From Chelydra serpentina (taxonomy: Eukaryota; Chordata; Testudines; Chelydridae): 64,000 bases of DNA. Where the stretch lies: contig JBAIAC010000134.1 of NCBI GenBank assembly GCA_037349315.1, forward strand, positions 682,001 through 746,000. Direction: 5' to 3'. The position numbers were made by a program, and so were the translations under genes. The notes below the pieces were generated by a model. It made no database searches. It was not told the origin of the DNA and saw nothing but the letters and a program-made list of their open reading frames with translations. Below are positions 33,647 to 44,149 of this stretch, in pieces; position 1 is the first letter of the stretch; each line of letters begins with the position of its first letter.

Positions 33647-33821
33647 GGGGAGGGATAGCTCAGTGTTTTGAGCATTGGCCTGCTAAACCCAGGGTTGTGA
33701 GGTCAATCCTTGAAGGGACCATTTAGGGATCTGGGGCAAAAAATTGGGGATTGGTGCTGCTTCGAGCAGGGGGTTGGACTAGATGACCTTCTAAGGTCCC
33801 TTCCAACCCTGATATTCTATG
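33647..33821 (+). mobile_element. Cry I-type SINE
   Basis: Plus-strand full-length copy from GGGGAGGGATAGCTCAG to GATATTCTATG. Several substitutions in the B-box region (GTGAGGTCAATCC). Confidence 0.9.
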
Positions 33822-34004
33822 GTGCTTTTAATCCTATGATTATAAATTCAAGCCCCAGGTTGGGCTGTAGTAACAGCCCTTAAGTATCATTCTTCTGCTT
33901 ATAGTCACAGCCCAAAAGGAAATAAACTCTCTGTCCTCACTTTGATCTTAGGCAGGTGATGTTTCTTCTTCTCTCTGAGCTTTAGTAAAACATGAAGAGA
34001 GAAC

Positions 34005-34520
34005 AAACTGACATTTCCGTCCTCCAATGAGAGTTGAGAGAGGATTTTCTACCCCAGGCCAGAGAGGGGATAATAACCATTTAATGGATGGTTGCAGAGA
34101 GAAAAGTTTGGTGACTATAAATAGGGCGATGATCAATTGTTCTCCATGTCCACTGATGGTAGGACAAGAAGTAATGGACTTAATCTGCAGCCAGGGAGAT
34201 TCACGTTAGATATTGGGAAAAGGTTTCTAGCGCTAAGGGTAGTTAAGCTCTGGAATAGGCTCCCAAGGGTGTCTGTGGAGTCTCTGTCCTCGGAGGTTTT
34301 TAAGAACAGGATGAACAAACCTCTGTCAAGGTTAGTCTACCTATACTTGGTCCCATAGACAACCTGCTCTGGCTCCCTCCTTCTGCTCCGTGCCTGGGCC
34401 GACTGCTGGGGGCACTTGACCCCTGACATCATCTCTGCTTGGCCCTGCCTCAGCACAGAGGACTGGACTTGATGACCTCTCCAGGGCCCTTGGAGCCGTA
34501 CAGCTCTATCATTCTATGCC
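34005..34520 (+). mobile_element. CR1 LINE 3' fragment
   Basis: Contains CTCTGGAATAGGCTCCCAAG, GAGGTTTTTAAGAACAGG and the end ACTTGATGACCTCTCCAGG with ATTCTATG, a complete CR1 3' end on the plus strand. No intact frame. Confidence 0.75.
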
Positions 34521-35004
34521 ACAGCAAGAGAATAGAAACAACAACAAGCGTGAAAGCAGCACAATATAACATCTAACAGCTCAGCATGAAATGACATTCC
34601 CCAGGGCACAGTGACAATACGTAGGAGTGCAAAGCCCCACAATTCAGCACAATGCCAATGAAGGCGCAATAGGACAAAACGACACACTGCAAAAGAGCTC
34701 AGCTCAAACCAGTGCAACACAAGGCAGCGCAAAAATGATACAACACGAAACTATGCATCAGAGTGTAAAGTGACACTATGCAAAATAGCTCAGCGTGGAA
34801 CAATGACACAGCACAAAACCACACAACAGAGACGTGTAGAGAGATAGGGCAGGGAGGGACCACGAGAGTCAGGACCAAGTATCCCTAGGTCATCCCCGAC
34901 AGGTGTTTGCATAACCCCTTCTTCAAATCCTCCAATGACGGAGATTGTGCAACTTCCCATGGAGGCCACTGCCATGCAATCGACAATGCTTGGCTTGTGA
35001 TTAA

Positions 35005-35240
35005 GGGCCAGGCTGTGACTCGGAAAATTTGGATTCAGTTCCAAGTTTGGCCCCATTATTCTCTGTGCAAACATGGACAAATGACATCGCATTTTGGGGC
35101 CTCAGTTTCCCCAGCTGTAAAATGGGAACCACCCCCCCACACTTTGTATATTTTGCCGGTGAGCTCTTGGCATCAAGGACTCTCACTCTCACTATGAGTT
35201 GTACAACACCTGCAGAATCAGGGCCCCAACCCTCGCTCGA
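35005..35240 (+). mobile_element. MIR-like SINE
   Basis: Carries GGGCCTCAGTTTCCCCAGCTGTAAAATGGG-like core, preceded by a CORE-type region, and GTTGTACAACACCTGCA at the end. This is the MIR/CORE-SINE pattern. Inverted copy at 55890-56130. Confidence 0.65.
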
Positions 35241-35594
35241 GGTCTCTGCAGTGTCTGGCACAACTGGGGCACCCACTCTTGAATGGGGTATCTGCAGGGG
35301 GATTAAAGGGCAGGGCTAACCATCACGCTTCATGTCTCAAACTGCTCTGTGGCTGGGGGCTCAGGAGGGACTGTTCCCATGTAACAACGTATGGAAAGGG
35401 TCATTGTGCAATCAGTGGGGAAGGGGTTAGAGTTTCCTTTACTATTTCCGGCATTGGCCACTCCCACAGACAGGATGTCTGCTGGGGGAGGAGAAATACA
35501 AGGCTTAATGGGACCATGGATCTGATCAGATGAGGCCGGAGGGGATGGGGGGAATTAACCACCCCCGGCCTGCAACCTCCAATATGCAAAATCG

Positions 35595-35765
35595 TAGAAT
35601 CGTAGGACTGTAAGGCACCTTGAGAGGTCATCCAGTCCAGCCCCTGCACTCATAAGTATAATCTAGACCATCCCTGACAGGTGTTTGTCGAACCTGCTCT
35701 TAAAAACCTCCGAGGACAGAGACTCCACAGATACCCTTGGGAGCCTATTCCAGAGCTGAACTACC
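35595..35765 (-). mobile_element. CR1 LINE 3' fragment
   Basis: Minus-strand CR1 3' end (CATAGAATC octamers, GGTCATCCAGTCCAGCCCC, CACCTGTCAGGGATGG). Belongs to duplication F; ends 40 bp before the tRNA-Phe. Confidence 0.7.
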
Positions 35766-35805
35766 CGGACAGAGAAGCAGCAGGCCAAAAATGCACCTTG
35801 GAGAT

Positions 35806-35878
35806 ATCAAAGTAGCTCAGTGGGGAGAGCGTTAGATTGAAGATCTAAAGGTCCCTGGTTCAATCCCAGGCTTTGGCA
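35806..35878 (+). tRNA. tRNA-Phe(GAA)
   Basis: 73 nt: A box TAGCTCAGTGGGGAGAG, anticodon loop TTGAAGA (GAA) on a perfect TTAGA/TCTAA stem, T arm CCTGGTTCAATCCCAGG, acceptor ATCAAAG / CTTTGGC with the first pair lost. Best-preserved of four Phe-bodied sequences (also 43732, 53515, 60331). Confidence 0.82.
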
Positions 35879-36057
35879 TGCTCTTTGGTCCCTTTGTGTG
35901 CAGGGGTGGGCTGTTTTCTCAAAGCGCAGTGGTACCTCTACCCACCACGAGTCCCTCATTTCAGGCTCCCCAGCAGGAAAAGACAGTGGGGGTTGTGCCC
36001 ACCTGGGCTTTCCTTCTTCTCTTGCTCTGTCTCAGCAAGGGGAAGGAAAAGACGCTC

Positions 36058-36147
36058 TCCTTCAAGCTGCAGTCACAAGGGCAAGAGAAGGTTGACTTCC
36101 TGAGCTCCGGCTCCAGTCCTTTGCTCTACCAGTTGATATCTTGAAGG
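36058..36147 (-). pseudogene. Intron-bearing tRNA-Tyr-like pseudogene
   Basis: Minus strand: acceptor CCTTCAA / TTGAAGG is perfect, D arm CAACTGGTAGAGCA, anticodon region GGACTGGAG (Tyr would be GGACTGTAG), then a roughly 17-nt intron-like insert. T arm without a standard B box. The acceptor here is the best preserved of the four copies. Confidence 0.65.
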
Positions 36148-36226
36148 GCTGAGGCCACTTTCTCCAGGTTCGCCCATCGGTGTGTGCCAGCGTGAGCACC
36201 AGCCAAGTGGTGGGCATTTGAAGGAA

Positions 36227-36289
36227 GTTTCTGTAGTGTAGTGGTTATCACGTTTGTCTAATATGCAAACGGTCCCTGGTTCAGAAACA
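36227..36289 (+). pseudogene. tRNA-Val pseudogene
   Basis: GTTTCTGTAGTGTAGTGGTTATCAC and the 3' AGAAACA keep the Val acceptor and A box, but about ten bases of the T arm are gone and the anticodon loop TCTAATA now reads AAT. Confidence 0.75.
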
Positions 36290-36429
36290 TGACAGTTAAC
36301 TTTTTCCCCACTCCCCTAGCTGTCCAGCAAGGCACTCCTCCTTCTGCCATTGACCTGTCCTTGGGATAACCCCAACCCCTGCAGGACAGAGGGTGGTGAA
36401 ATGAGCTGAGGAAGCGTCAGTTGACAGGT

Positions 36430-37200
36430 GAGACCATAGAAGGGGAGGGGAAATGGCAGCTCCACAGAAGGTCTTGGGTGCTCAGATGCCCCAGTTATAG
36501 GCATCCTGGCCTGACCTAGAGAGAGAAAAGACAAAGAGGCACCCAGCCCCCTACAGTGATCCCATGGACAAGAATCTCGCTGGGAGTGGGGGGAAGGTTC
36601 CCTCTGGACAAAGGGAGCTGAAATCCCTCAGCATCCTGGAATGTAAGTGATGCATCAAACCCTGCCTGGGTGGGGGCTGAGGTTCATCAGCAGAAGGTTG
36701 GGCAGTAGGTCAACCCATCGGGCTGCCTCCTAGGCCAGGCTGCAGCCTGGATTCAGGACTCAGAGGAAATGGAGCTCGCACCCCTACCTACAGGACTCCG
36801 GGCATGACCAGCCTTCTGGATCCAACGTCCCCCCTGGCGCTCAAGTCACAACAGCTAGCGGGCAAAAGACAGGCTCCCACGTCACTGGAGAGAGCAAGAC
36901 GAAACCCTGGAACACCCAGTTGTGTTAACAGTGGTGTAGTCAGGTGCAGAGCACAGAGGGAGCGGAGCTAAAAAATAGGCGCCTCCCCTTGCACTCACCC
37001 AGCGGCGCTCCAGCCGTTTGGCGGCACTTGGACGACGGGTCCCGTCCCTTCACTCGCTCCGGGTCTTCGGTAGCTCTGTCGCCCTTAAAATATTTTTTTA
37101 TGGCCCCATTTTAAGGCACCACTTCTGCTCAGAGCGGGAGCAGCCGCTATCTCCGCTCCCCACCTGGCTAAGCTACCGAGTGTTGGGTGGCAAAAGAGCT
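36430..37200. other. Spacer, nothing recognised
   Basis: Ordinary-looking sequence; no exon, tRNA or identifiable repeat. Confidence 0.35.
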
Positions 37201-37206
37201 GCCCCA

Positions 37207-37277
37207 AGGTCTCACCAAGACTTGAACTTGGATAGCAGGATACAAAGCCCTGAGTGCTGGCCTTACACCATGGGATT
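37207..37277 (-). pseudogene. tRNA-Gln(TTG)-like
   Basis: 71 nt, minus: CCCATGGTGTAAGGCCAGCAC D arm (one base short), anticodon loop CTTTGTA (TTG) on CAGGG/CCTG, T arm CCAAGTTCAAGTCTTGG. Three acceptor mismatches (AATCCCA against TGAGACC) point to a pseudogene. It lies just outside the B2 block and has no partner at 24 kb. Confidence 0.65.
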
Positions 37278-37557
37278 GGTGGTGATAACTTTTGCCCCAT
37301 TCCCGCCTCACTTCCTCCTTTGGCAAGTGGGAAGAGCTGGGCTCTGTAGGCCAACCTCCAAGGGCAGAGGAGGCCAAGCCACAAGGCTCCAAGAGGTGAC
37401 TGGCCGAGTTCCTGCAGTTTTCCCTGGCTGATGCCAAGGCACTTTCTCAGCTCATTTCCCCACCCTCTGTCCTGCAGGGGTTGGGGTTATCCCAGGGACA
37501 GGCCAGTGGCAGATTGAGAAGTGTCTTGCTGGACAGGTAGGGAAAAGGAAGCCACCA

Positions 37558-37630
37558 TGTTTCTGTCTGGTGTCGAACCAGGGGCCTTTTGCGTGTTAGG
37601 CAAACGTGATAACCACAACACCACAGAAAC
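37558..37630 (-). tRNA. tRNA-Val(AAC)
   Basis: 73 nt, minus; paralogue of 24299. Acceptor GTTTCTG / CAGAAAC, anticodon AAC in GCCTAACACGC, T arm CTGGTTCGACACCAG fully paired, better than in copy 1. TTTT on the minus strand about 12 nt downstream. Confidence 0.87.
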
Positions 37631-37731
37631 TCTGCGACAGGATTCTGCCCCTTCCCTTCAAATTCCATCCGCTTGGCCGGCGCTCGCCCTGGCACACACC
37701 GCTGGGCGACCCTGGAGAAAGTGGTGGCAGC

Positions 37732-37821
37732 TCGTCGATGGGTCGGCTGGTAGAGCAAAGCACTGGAGCCGGCTCCCAGGAAGTCATCCTTACCTCGCCC
37801 TTGTGACTCCAGCTTGAAGGA
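37732..37821 (+). pseudogene. Intron-bearing tRNA-Tyr-like pseudogene
   Basis: Paralogue of 24472. D arm GGCTGGTAGAGCA intact, anticodon region CACTGGAG, intron-like insert, 3' end CTTGAAGG retained while the 5' acceptor strand is mutated (TCGTCGA). Confidence 0.6.
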
Positions 37822-38023
37822 GAGCTTCTTTCCTTCCCCTCGCTGAGAAAGAGCAAGGGAAGAAAAAAAGCCCAGATCCATAGGGGGGCAGAGGCTTCAG
37901 GAGCCCACAGCGTTTGCTCATCTGGGGCATTGTGGCTGAGATCTCTGCTGGCCAGCGCCAGCGCTCGCAAGGCGCTAGTGTGGATGCTGGAGGCTGGGTG
38001 CTGGATGCTGGAGGCAGAGACCC

Positions 38024-38095
38024 AGCAGAGTGGTGTAGCGGCAGCGAGCTGGGCCCATAACCCAGAGCTCGATGGATCGAAACCATCCTCTGCTA
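38024..38095 (+). tRNA. Initiator tRNA-Met(CAT)
   Basis: 72 nt, identical to 24764-24835, with the A1-T72 pair, GGGCCCATAACCC arm and ATCGAAA T loop. A T-rich run TTTCTTTTTG follows within 25 nt. Confidence 0.88.
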
Positions 38096-38978
38096 GGCAG
38101 GTGCTTGTTTCTTTTTGCTCTGGGCCTGCAAGCGAGGGGGCGACCAGCAGAGCGCCAGGAGCCGAGGCCGTGAGGCAAGAGGTGGCTGAGGGGTCGGACT
38201 GCCAGGGAGCTCCCCGGCCCCTCTGGCTGCCTGGGCTGAAGGCGAGAGCCAGGCCTGTGTGTGAGGTCTGAGTGCCGGTGGCTCCCCCACTCCTCGGGAG
38301 GGTCTGTCCCAAGGCAGCGGCCCAGCCCCCCTCCAAGGGGGGTGCGTCCCACCAGCATTTCTTGCCCCGTTTGGGGAGATCCAGCCTCCCCGAGCCCCTT
38401 GTAGCCGCCGCCCACGCGCAGTGTCACTGGTAGATACGGGCAGAGGAGACTCGGGGGCCTGGGCTGGGAAATCCCTGGGTGAAACTGGCTGCCTGAGCCC
38501 AGCCCCTCTGCACTCAGGGGAGCGGTGAGAGGGGGAGGGGCTCAGGGAGTAAATCCTCAGAAACCTCCCCCCTGGGTTTGTAATGTCAGAGCCCAGCGAA
38601 CAAGTCCCTGTGTGTGTGAGGGGAGGGGCTGTGAGGGGGAGGGCTCCCCACTCACTGCTCTGCCGGTGCCCCTCACTCCCGACCCGCAGCCCCTTCTATC
38701 CCAGCCCTGAGCTCCCCAGTCACTGCTCTGTCGATGCCCCTGCCGGGCGATTCTCTGGAACTGCTCCCTACGAAGCCAGTCAGGACTCTGGAGGAGCCTC
38801 CTCGCTGAGCCGACTGTCTCCAGGGCAAGAAGCTTCCCCAGCTTCCACCTTCCTGGGTCTGACCCCGGAGCGTTCAGCATCCCCTTCTTCACCCAGCGGG
38901 GCTCGTGGGGAAGCCAGAGGGCCCTGCCCCCCAACTCTGCAGTCAGACATGACTCTCAGCCAGCCAGTGAAACAGAAG

Positions 38979-39421
38979 GTTTATTAGACGTCAGGAACAG
39001 GGTCTAAACCAGAGCTTGTAGGTACAGAGAACAGGACCCCTCAGTCAGGTCCATCTTGGGGTGTGGGGAGGCCAGAGCCCATCTGGACCTCTCTCCATGT
39101 GCCCAGCCAGCTCCAAACTCTCCAGCCCCTCCTCTGCCTTTGTCTGCTTCCTGGGCCAGGAGATCACCTGATCCCTTTGTTCTCCAACCCCTTCAGCCGG
39201 CACCTTTGCAGGGAAGGGGCCCAGGCCAGCAGTTGCCAGGAGACAGGGTGTTCGCCATTCTGTGTCATCACACTGACCCTCTAGGGCTTTGCAACAATCA
39301 CACCCCTTATCCCACCACCTAGAGACTTAAAAAATGCATAGGGGAAACTGAGGTATAGGGGAAACTGAGGCACACACTCAGTATTCAGAGGAAACATTAG
39401 GAACAGTCCCACTTCGTTACA
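38979..39421 (-). mobile_element. Retroviral-type LTR remnant, copy 2
   Basis: Paralogue of 25738-26182 in duplication B2; TG start and AATAAA preserved. Confidence 0.55.
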
Positions 39422-39443
39422 CCCTCCCTGAATGTTTGTTTAA

Positions 39444-39573
39444 ATCACTTGGTGGTGGCAGCGTAACGTGCCTTGGGGACATTTTTATCCTAAACTGGTA
39501 AAAATAAGCTTAGGGGAGGTCTTTCATGCAGGTCCCCACATCTGTACACTAGAGTTCAGAGTGAACCCTGACA
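39444..39573 (+). mobile_element. Gypsy LTR 3'-end fragment, copy 2
   Basis: Paralogue of 26205-26334, ending GAACCCTGACA. Confidence 0.7.
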
Positions 39574-39687
39574 ACCTCCTTCCCAGGGCTCTAGCTGAAG
39601 CCAGAGGATTGGCCAGAGCGGCCAAGAAGAGGCTCCAGCCCTGAAGGGAGCAGGACTTTTAACACAAAGGGGAAAGTGAACAAAGCA

Positions 39688-39760
39688 CAACCGCGAAGGG
39701 ACTCGAACCGTCAATCATCTGATCCAAAATCAGACGCCAGATCCATTAGGCCATGCGGTC
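39688..39760 (-). pseudogene. Arg-bodied tRNA with TTG anticodon
   Basis: 73 nt, minus: acceptor GACCGCA / CGCGGTT, D arm TGGCCTAATGGAT and T loop TTCGAGT as in the Arg(TCG) copies, but the anticodon loop is TTTTGGA, giving TTG (a glutamine anticodon). The change is a C to T at the CpG of TCG plus one at position 32. One T-stem mismatch. Probably decaying, but structurally nearly complete. Confidence 0.7.
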
Positions 39761-40132
39761 ACATGGGGAAAGTCTCTCCAAGCACTTCTTTGGAAAAGAC
39801 GGACACTGTGTTTCTCGAGTCATCTACGAAGGGGGCAGAGACACTCTGGGCACAAGGAGTCGAGTTCCCAGCGATATGTGAGACTCAGTTCTATGGAGCC
39901 AGGGGCAGGGTTTGGTCGGGAGGCTTAAACATGGGGGATTGGGGGGCAGAGGCCGGACCGGCTGTCTAGGTGCGGAGATTTCGTGGCACTGGGGCACAGG
40001 AGGGAGGAGCAGGAGGAATCCTGCTGATGGGCTGTGGCCATGGAGAAAAAGAGGAAGGGCTCCTGGGACTTTTTTTTGCCTCTGTTTTAGCTGCCTGCTC
40101 TTGTGGTGGAAGGGGGCAGCTGCACTCCCTGA

Positions 40133-40197
40133 ACTGGGCTAGTTGAGTCAGTAAAGCATCAAGCTCTAAGTCTGGGGTTCAAGCCCCATGTCTGGGC
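40133..40197 (+). pseudogene. tRNA-Lys-like pseudogene
   Basis: Paralogue of 26886 with the same internal deletion; A box further mutated (TAGTTGAGTCAGTAAAG). Confidence 0.65.
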
Positions 40198-40979
40198 TCT
40201 CAGCTTTTTAAGTTGCCTTGTGTGCCAGCAGCCAAATGATCCCTGGTGGTTTCCAGAGCCACCCCCGGGTTCCCAGAAGCCCTGGCCATTTCCTGGACAG
40301 GCCCCTTGCTCCTGCTGAGTCTTTAGGGCCGCATGTTGTGCAGGCCTGGTCTAGGGCCCGGTTTATACAGGAGGTGCGACTGGATGCACATAATGGTCCT
40401 TTCTTACCTTAACATCCAGCAATCTCTACAACTAATGCAGAAAAACAGCAAAATTCGTCACACATGTGACTGGTTATGACTTATTTACTTGGTCTTAAAA
40501 GAGAACAAGAAGGACCCGAGTCTCCTCCCTGTCAATAACTCCCTGCTCAGCAAATCAGGGTAGAGACTGAGGGGTGGGAGGCTGAGGGTTCTCTCCAGAG
40601 CGCCCAAAGGACGGCCCACGTCACCGGTGGGGGTCACTGTCCGAGCACTATTTCAGCCCCACATTTTTGGGTAGACCACACACAATGGGAGCTGCAGAGC
40701 ACCCCCCACCAGACACACACACACCTACACCTCTCCTGGTGGTGGGAGGGGAACAGGGGAAAGGACAAAAGAAGTAAGAGATGAAGAGAAAGGAGGGAGG
40801 GATGGAGGAAAAGGTCAAACAAAAAGGACAAACCCTAATGTCCCCAGTGATTCTGAGGGACAAAATCCCAAGTGGGGAATAAAATTCTGCCACCTGAAGC
40901 TACTGTTTTCCATGCCTAGAATTCAGCTGGCACCAGATGGATCAGACTGAACAGGTTCCAAACCTCTCGGAGGCTCGTA

Positions 40980-41285
40980 CCTTCTAACCAGGGGCGTCTG
41001 TTTTCTAGGAAAATCCGTAAAAGGAAAGGAGAAAACTCCAAAGAGGTTCCTCCTGGCGCTCACATACGTGAACCCTAATACTCTCTCAGTCCTCCGAGAG
41101 AGACCCGACAAGGAGACTTGCTGAAGCAAAGCCACGGGGGTCTCCGAGGTTTCCCTGGCCCTGCGCCCCTGGCCTGGCCTGGCTGATGTCAGCATCTCTC
41201 TGTGAGGTCACCGCCTCCCCACCACCTTTGACCAATAGGCTGAGATCCTGCAAACGGCCTTTGTGATGTCACTGTCACACCCACC
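40980..41285 (-). promoter_or_regulatory. CRE/CCAAT promoter-like unit, copy 3
   Basis: Paralogue of 27735-28035. The CRE-like sites and CCTATTGGTC are kept, but the donor region reads AGAAGGTACGAG, so the GTAAGAG donor of copies 1 and 2 has changed to GTACGAG. Confidence 0.4.
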
Positions 41286-42344
41286 CCTCCCCTGCAGTGC
41301 TAATGTCCTGCCGCTGGCCAGACACTTTGGAGGTTTGAGCTACTCCCTGGGGATCATCCCACTCAATGAGTGTTCATTCTAGGAAGCAAGCCGGCTAGAC
41401 AGTAAAACATCAGGGACTGCTCCCAATGCTACACTCACTTTTTCAGAAATTAGTAGACTTTATGGTCAGAAGAGACCATTAGAGCATCTAATCTGACCCC
41501 CTGCATCTCACAGGCCTCCTGTGTACCACAAGAGCTACTTTTTGGGCAAACACGTTCCAGCCCTTCCTTCCTGCACGCTGGACACGTGGGCCGGGGATGG
41601 AGAAAGAGGAAATCTTTACCCAGCAACCCGAACCCACTGCTTACCTGGGGCTGCAGCAGAACCACGGTGACATGAGAGGTATCCATGGGAACAGCAGAGC
41701 CCTCCTTTTAAAACTGATGGGGCCATGCCCCCCCATTGCTGTGCCCCCCTAGAATTGCCCTGCCTGCTGGCTAGCCAGGGCAATGTGCTTCCCATAGAAG
41801 AGCAGTAACAGGGCTAGAGGGAAGCCAGTCAACATTTTTTGTTTCTCTGATGAAAACTGGCCCAGTCCCTGCCCCAAACCAAACTTGTCACAGATAATTG
41901 TCAACAACTGAATTTTCTGTTTGTGGCTAAGATATTGATTTTTTAAAAAATATTGAAATTGGATTCAGGATTGTTGGCAAGCATTTTTGGCAAACAAAGT
42001 TGTTAAATGACCATTTAAATTGCAACACAGTTCTGCTTCCGTGCTGGGCTCACCCCCCAGCTTGCGGGTCCAACAGCTGCAGGAGAGGAGGAGATCGGTG
42101 AAAGCTGCAGGACCCCCAGATCCATCTCTTGGGGAGCAGAGCGGCAACAGCAGCAGCAAACCCTCAGGTCCGATCACAGGCCACTGGGCACCACCGCCAG
42201 CCCCACGGACCATGGGGAAGTTAGCCCAGCGTCTGATCTCAGGGACGGGCACCCACGGACCCACAGCAGCTCATCCTGCCCTGTGCAGCTCCCCCCGGAT
42301 GAGGTGGATCGCTGCCAGCCCGGGGGAGAGACGCACTCCCCAGC

Positions 42345-42596
42345 GCGGGTGACCAGATGTCCTGATTTTCTAGGGCCACTTCCGCTATTTGGGGCTTTGT
42401 CTTATATAGGCACCAATTACCCCCCACCTAGGCTGACTAGACAGCAAGGGTGGAAAATCGGGACAGGGGTGGGGGGTAATAGGAGCCTATATAAAGAAAA
42501 GACCCTAAAATTGGGATTGTCCCTGTACAAGTGGGACATCTGGTCACCCCACCCACCCCCTGTCCTGGTTTTTCCCACACACTCTCTGGTCACCCT
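42345..42596. mobile_element. Nested pair of TAGGGTGACCA-type MITEs, copy 2
   Basis: Paralogue of 30212-30461; inner element 42429-42551. Both were inserted before duplication B. Confidence 0.8.
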
Positions 42597-43209
42597 GTCC
42601 CCAGCCCAGCCAGCTGGGGGTGGTAATTCCAGCCGGCCCCTGTTGCTTGGGCTGGCTCCCGAGGAAGTGAGTGACTTTCATTTTTACTTCCCCAGCACGC
42701 AGCACCCCCGCCCCCAGCACCTCACCCAACCCAGCCCTGCCGGAGGGGAGGGGGGAGAGAGGGGTGCTCCGTGGGGGGGAGGGGAAAGGGGGTGCTCTGT
42801 AGGGGGGGAGAAGAATGGACGTTATGGGGGGCAACAAAGGACACTGCCAGAGCCGCCCAGCCTGCCTCCCCTTACGCCGGGGGAGAGTCACACTTATAGG
42901 TGAGCTCCTCCCCCCCTTCCCAGAGACCCCAGCAGCCAATCCCCTCCCCAGACTGTGCTGCAGGCAGCGCATTGGGCTCTCTCTAGGACCCAGCACTGCT
43001 CTTACCTGCCCCACGGCTTCCCGTCCCTCCCGGCTCCCGGCAGAGTGTCTGGTGCCCCAGGCATAGCGGTGCCCTACGTGCCCGTCTGTTCTGCCCATGG
43101 CTAAGGACAGCCCTGCCCCCACCTCTCTGGGCTGACTGGGTACACAAGCCCACGCTGGTTTTCCCTGCTGGGGAGTGTGAAATAAGGGATTCTGCAAAGC
43201 AGAGGAGCA

Positions 43210-43690
43210 GGGGAAGTTTTCCTGGCAAGCTGTGTGTGTGTGAATCCTTGGCCAGGTCTGCACTACAAAGTTATTGCAGCATCATTATATTGCTCAGGCG
43301 TGTGGAAAACACACGACGCTCCCTCGGTCGCCAGCTTTTGGCTGGTGCACACACGGCAATGCCACGTCTGGCGACAAATCTGCCCTCTGTCGGCGACAAA
43401 ATAAACCCACCTCGACGAGAGGCCTGGAGCTTTTTGCAGCAAACTGAGAGTGACAAAGTGTCAGTGTAGACGCTGCTGGTCATTATATCACCAGAACTGG
43501 CCTCCGCCAGTATCCCACAATGCCCGCCGGGAACTCCCTGCCCTGCGTTCCTGCTCCAGAGGTTGGGCCCCTCCCCTCTCATCGCTCCGGGAACTTCTGA
43601 TGGCTGAGCCTGCTGCTCTGCTCCTGCAGCAAGGAGCAAATCACTGCAGGGGGACGCTGCTCCCCCGCACGGCGACCACGGAGGTACCAC
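43210..43690. repeat. Duplicated block, inverted copy of 15130-15540
   Basis: Reverse-complement match. It bridges the end of B2 and the left arm of the large inverted repeat. Confidence 0.8.
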
Positions 43691-43731
43691 TGCGCTTTGA
43701 GAAAACAGCCCAGCCCTGCACACACAGAGCA

Positions 43732-43804
43732 TGCCAAGGCCTGGGATTGAACTAGGAACCTTTAGATCGTCAGTGTAACTCTAACCTGACTGAGCTACTT
43801 CAGC
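43732..43804 (-). pseudogene. Phe-bodied tRNA with GAC anticodon
   Basis: 73 nt, minus: acceptor GCTGAAG / CCTTGGC, A box TAGCTCAGTCAGG, loop CTGACGA where the Phe gene has TTGAAGA, so GAC replaces GAA. T arm CCTAGTTCAATCCCAGG has one mismatch. Acceptor imperfect at the inner pairs. Likely a decaying Phe copy. Confidence 0.65.
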
Positions 43805-43906
43805 ATCTTTATGACTTGCTGTTTCTCTGTCCAGGTTGTTTTTGTCAGTCATGGGACACTAAAAGGATGCTGGAGGCTGGGTGCTGGACGCTATAGGTAA
43901 AAACCC

Positions 43907-43978
43907 AGCAGAGTGGCGCAGCGGAGGCGTGCTGGGCCCATAATCCACATGTCGATGGATCAAAACCAGCCGCTGCTA
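43907..43978 (+). pseudogene. Initiator tRNA-Met-like, degenerate
   Basis: 72 nt: AGCAGAGTGGCGCAGCGG is the canonical initiator 5' part, better than at 24764, and CAT is kept. The anticodon stem has a mismatch (GGGCCCATAATCC), the T loop reads ATCAAAA, and acceptor pair 6-67 is lost. Confidence 0.7.
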
Positions 43979-44149
43979 TGCATCTCCCAGCTTCCTTGGC
44001 GATAATATAACCAAGGTTTCCTTGCAATATACAGGCGTTGGTGGCTCCTTTCTTTTCTCACCCTGGAATCAACTCATCTTTTTATAACAACCTTGACCTT
44101 TTATGAACTAACAACATCCTTCACTTTTCCAGGAATAGCAGCAGCAGCA

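Larger units (their letters stand above)
34790..35765. repeat. Segmental duplication F, copy 1
   Basis: Found reverse-complemented at 55370-56345, including a MIR-like SINE and a CR1 3' end. Confidence 0.9.
37370..43117. repeat. Segmental duplication B, copy 2
   Basis: Direct copy of 24111-30901, 13.26 kb downstream. The join at 41555-41560 (TTCCAG followed by CCCTTCC) marks the position of the 1.1 kb present only in copy 1. Confidence 0.95.

Noticed and set aside
33647..33720. tRNA-like A and B boxes
   Set aside because: They are the tRNA-derived head of a Cry I SINE, as shown by the fixed CR1-like tail; the same applies to 20374, 33301, 53297 and 59565.
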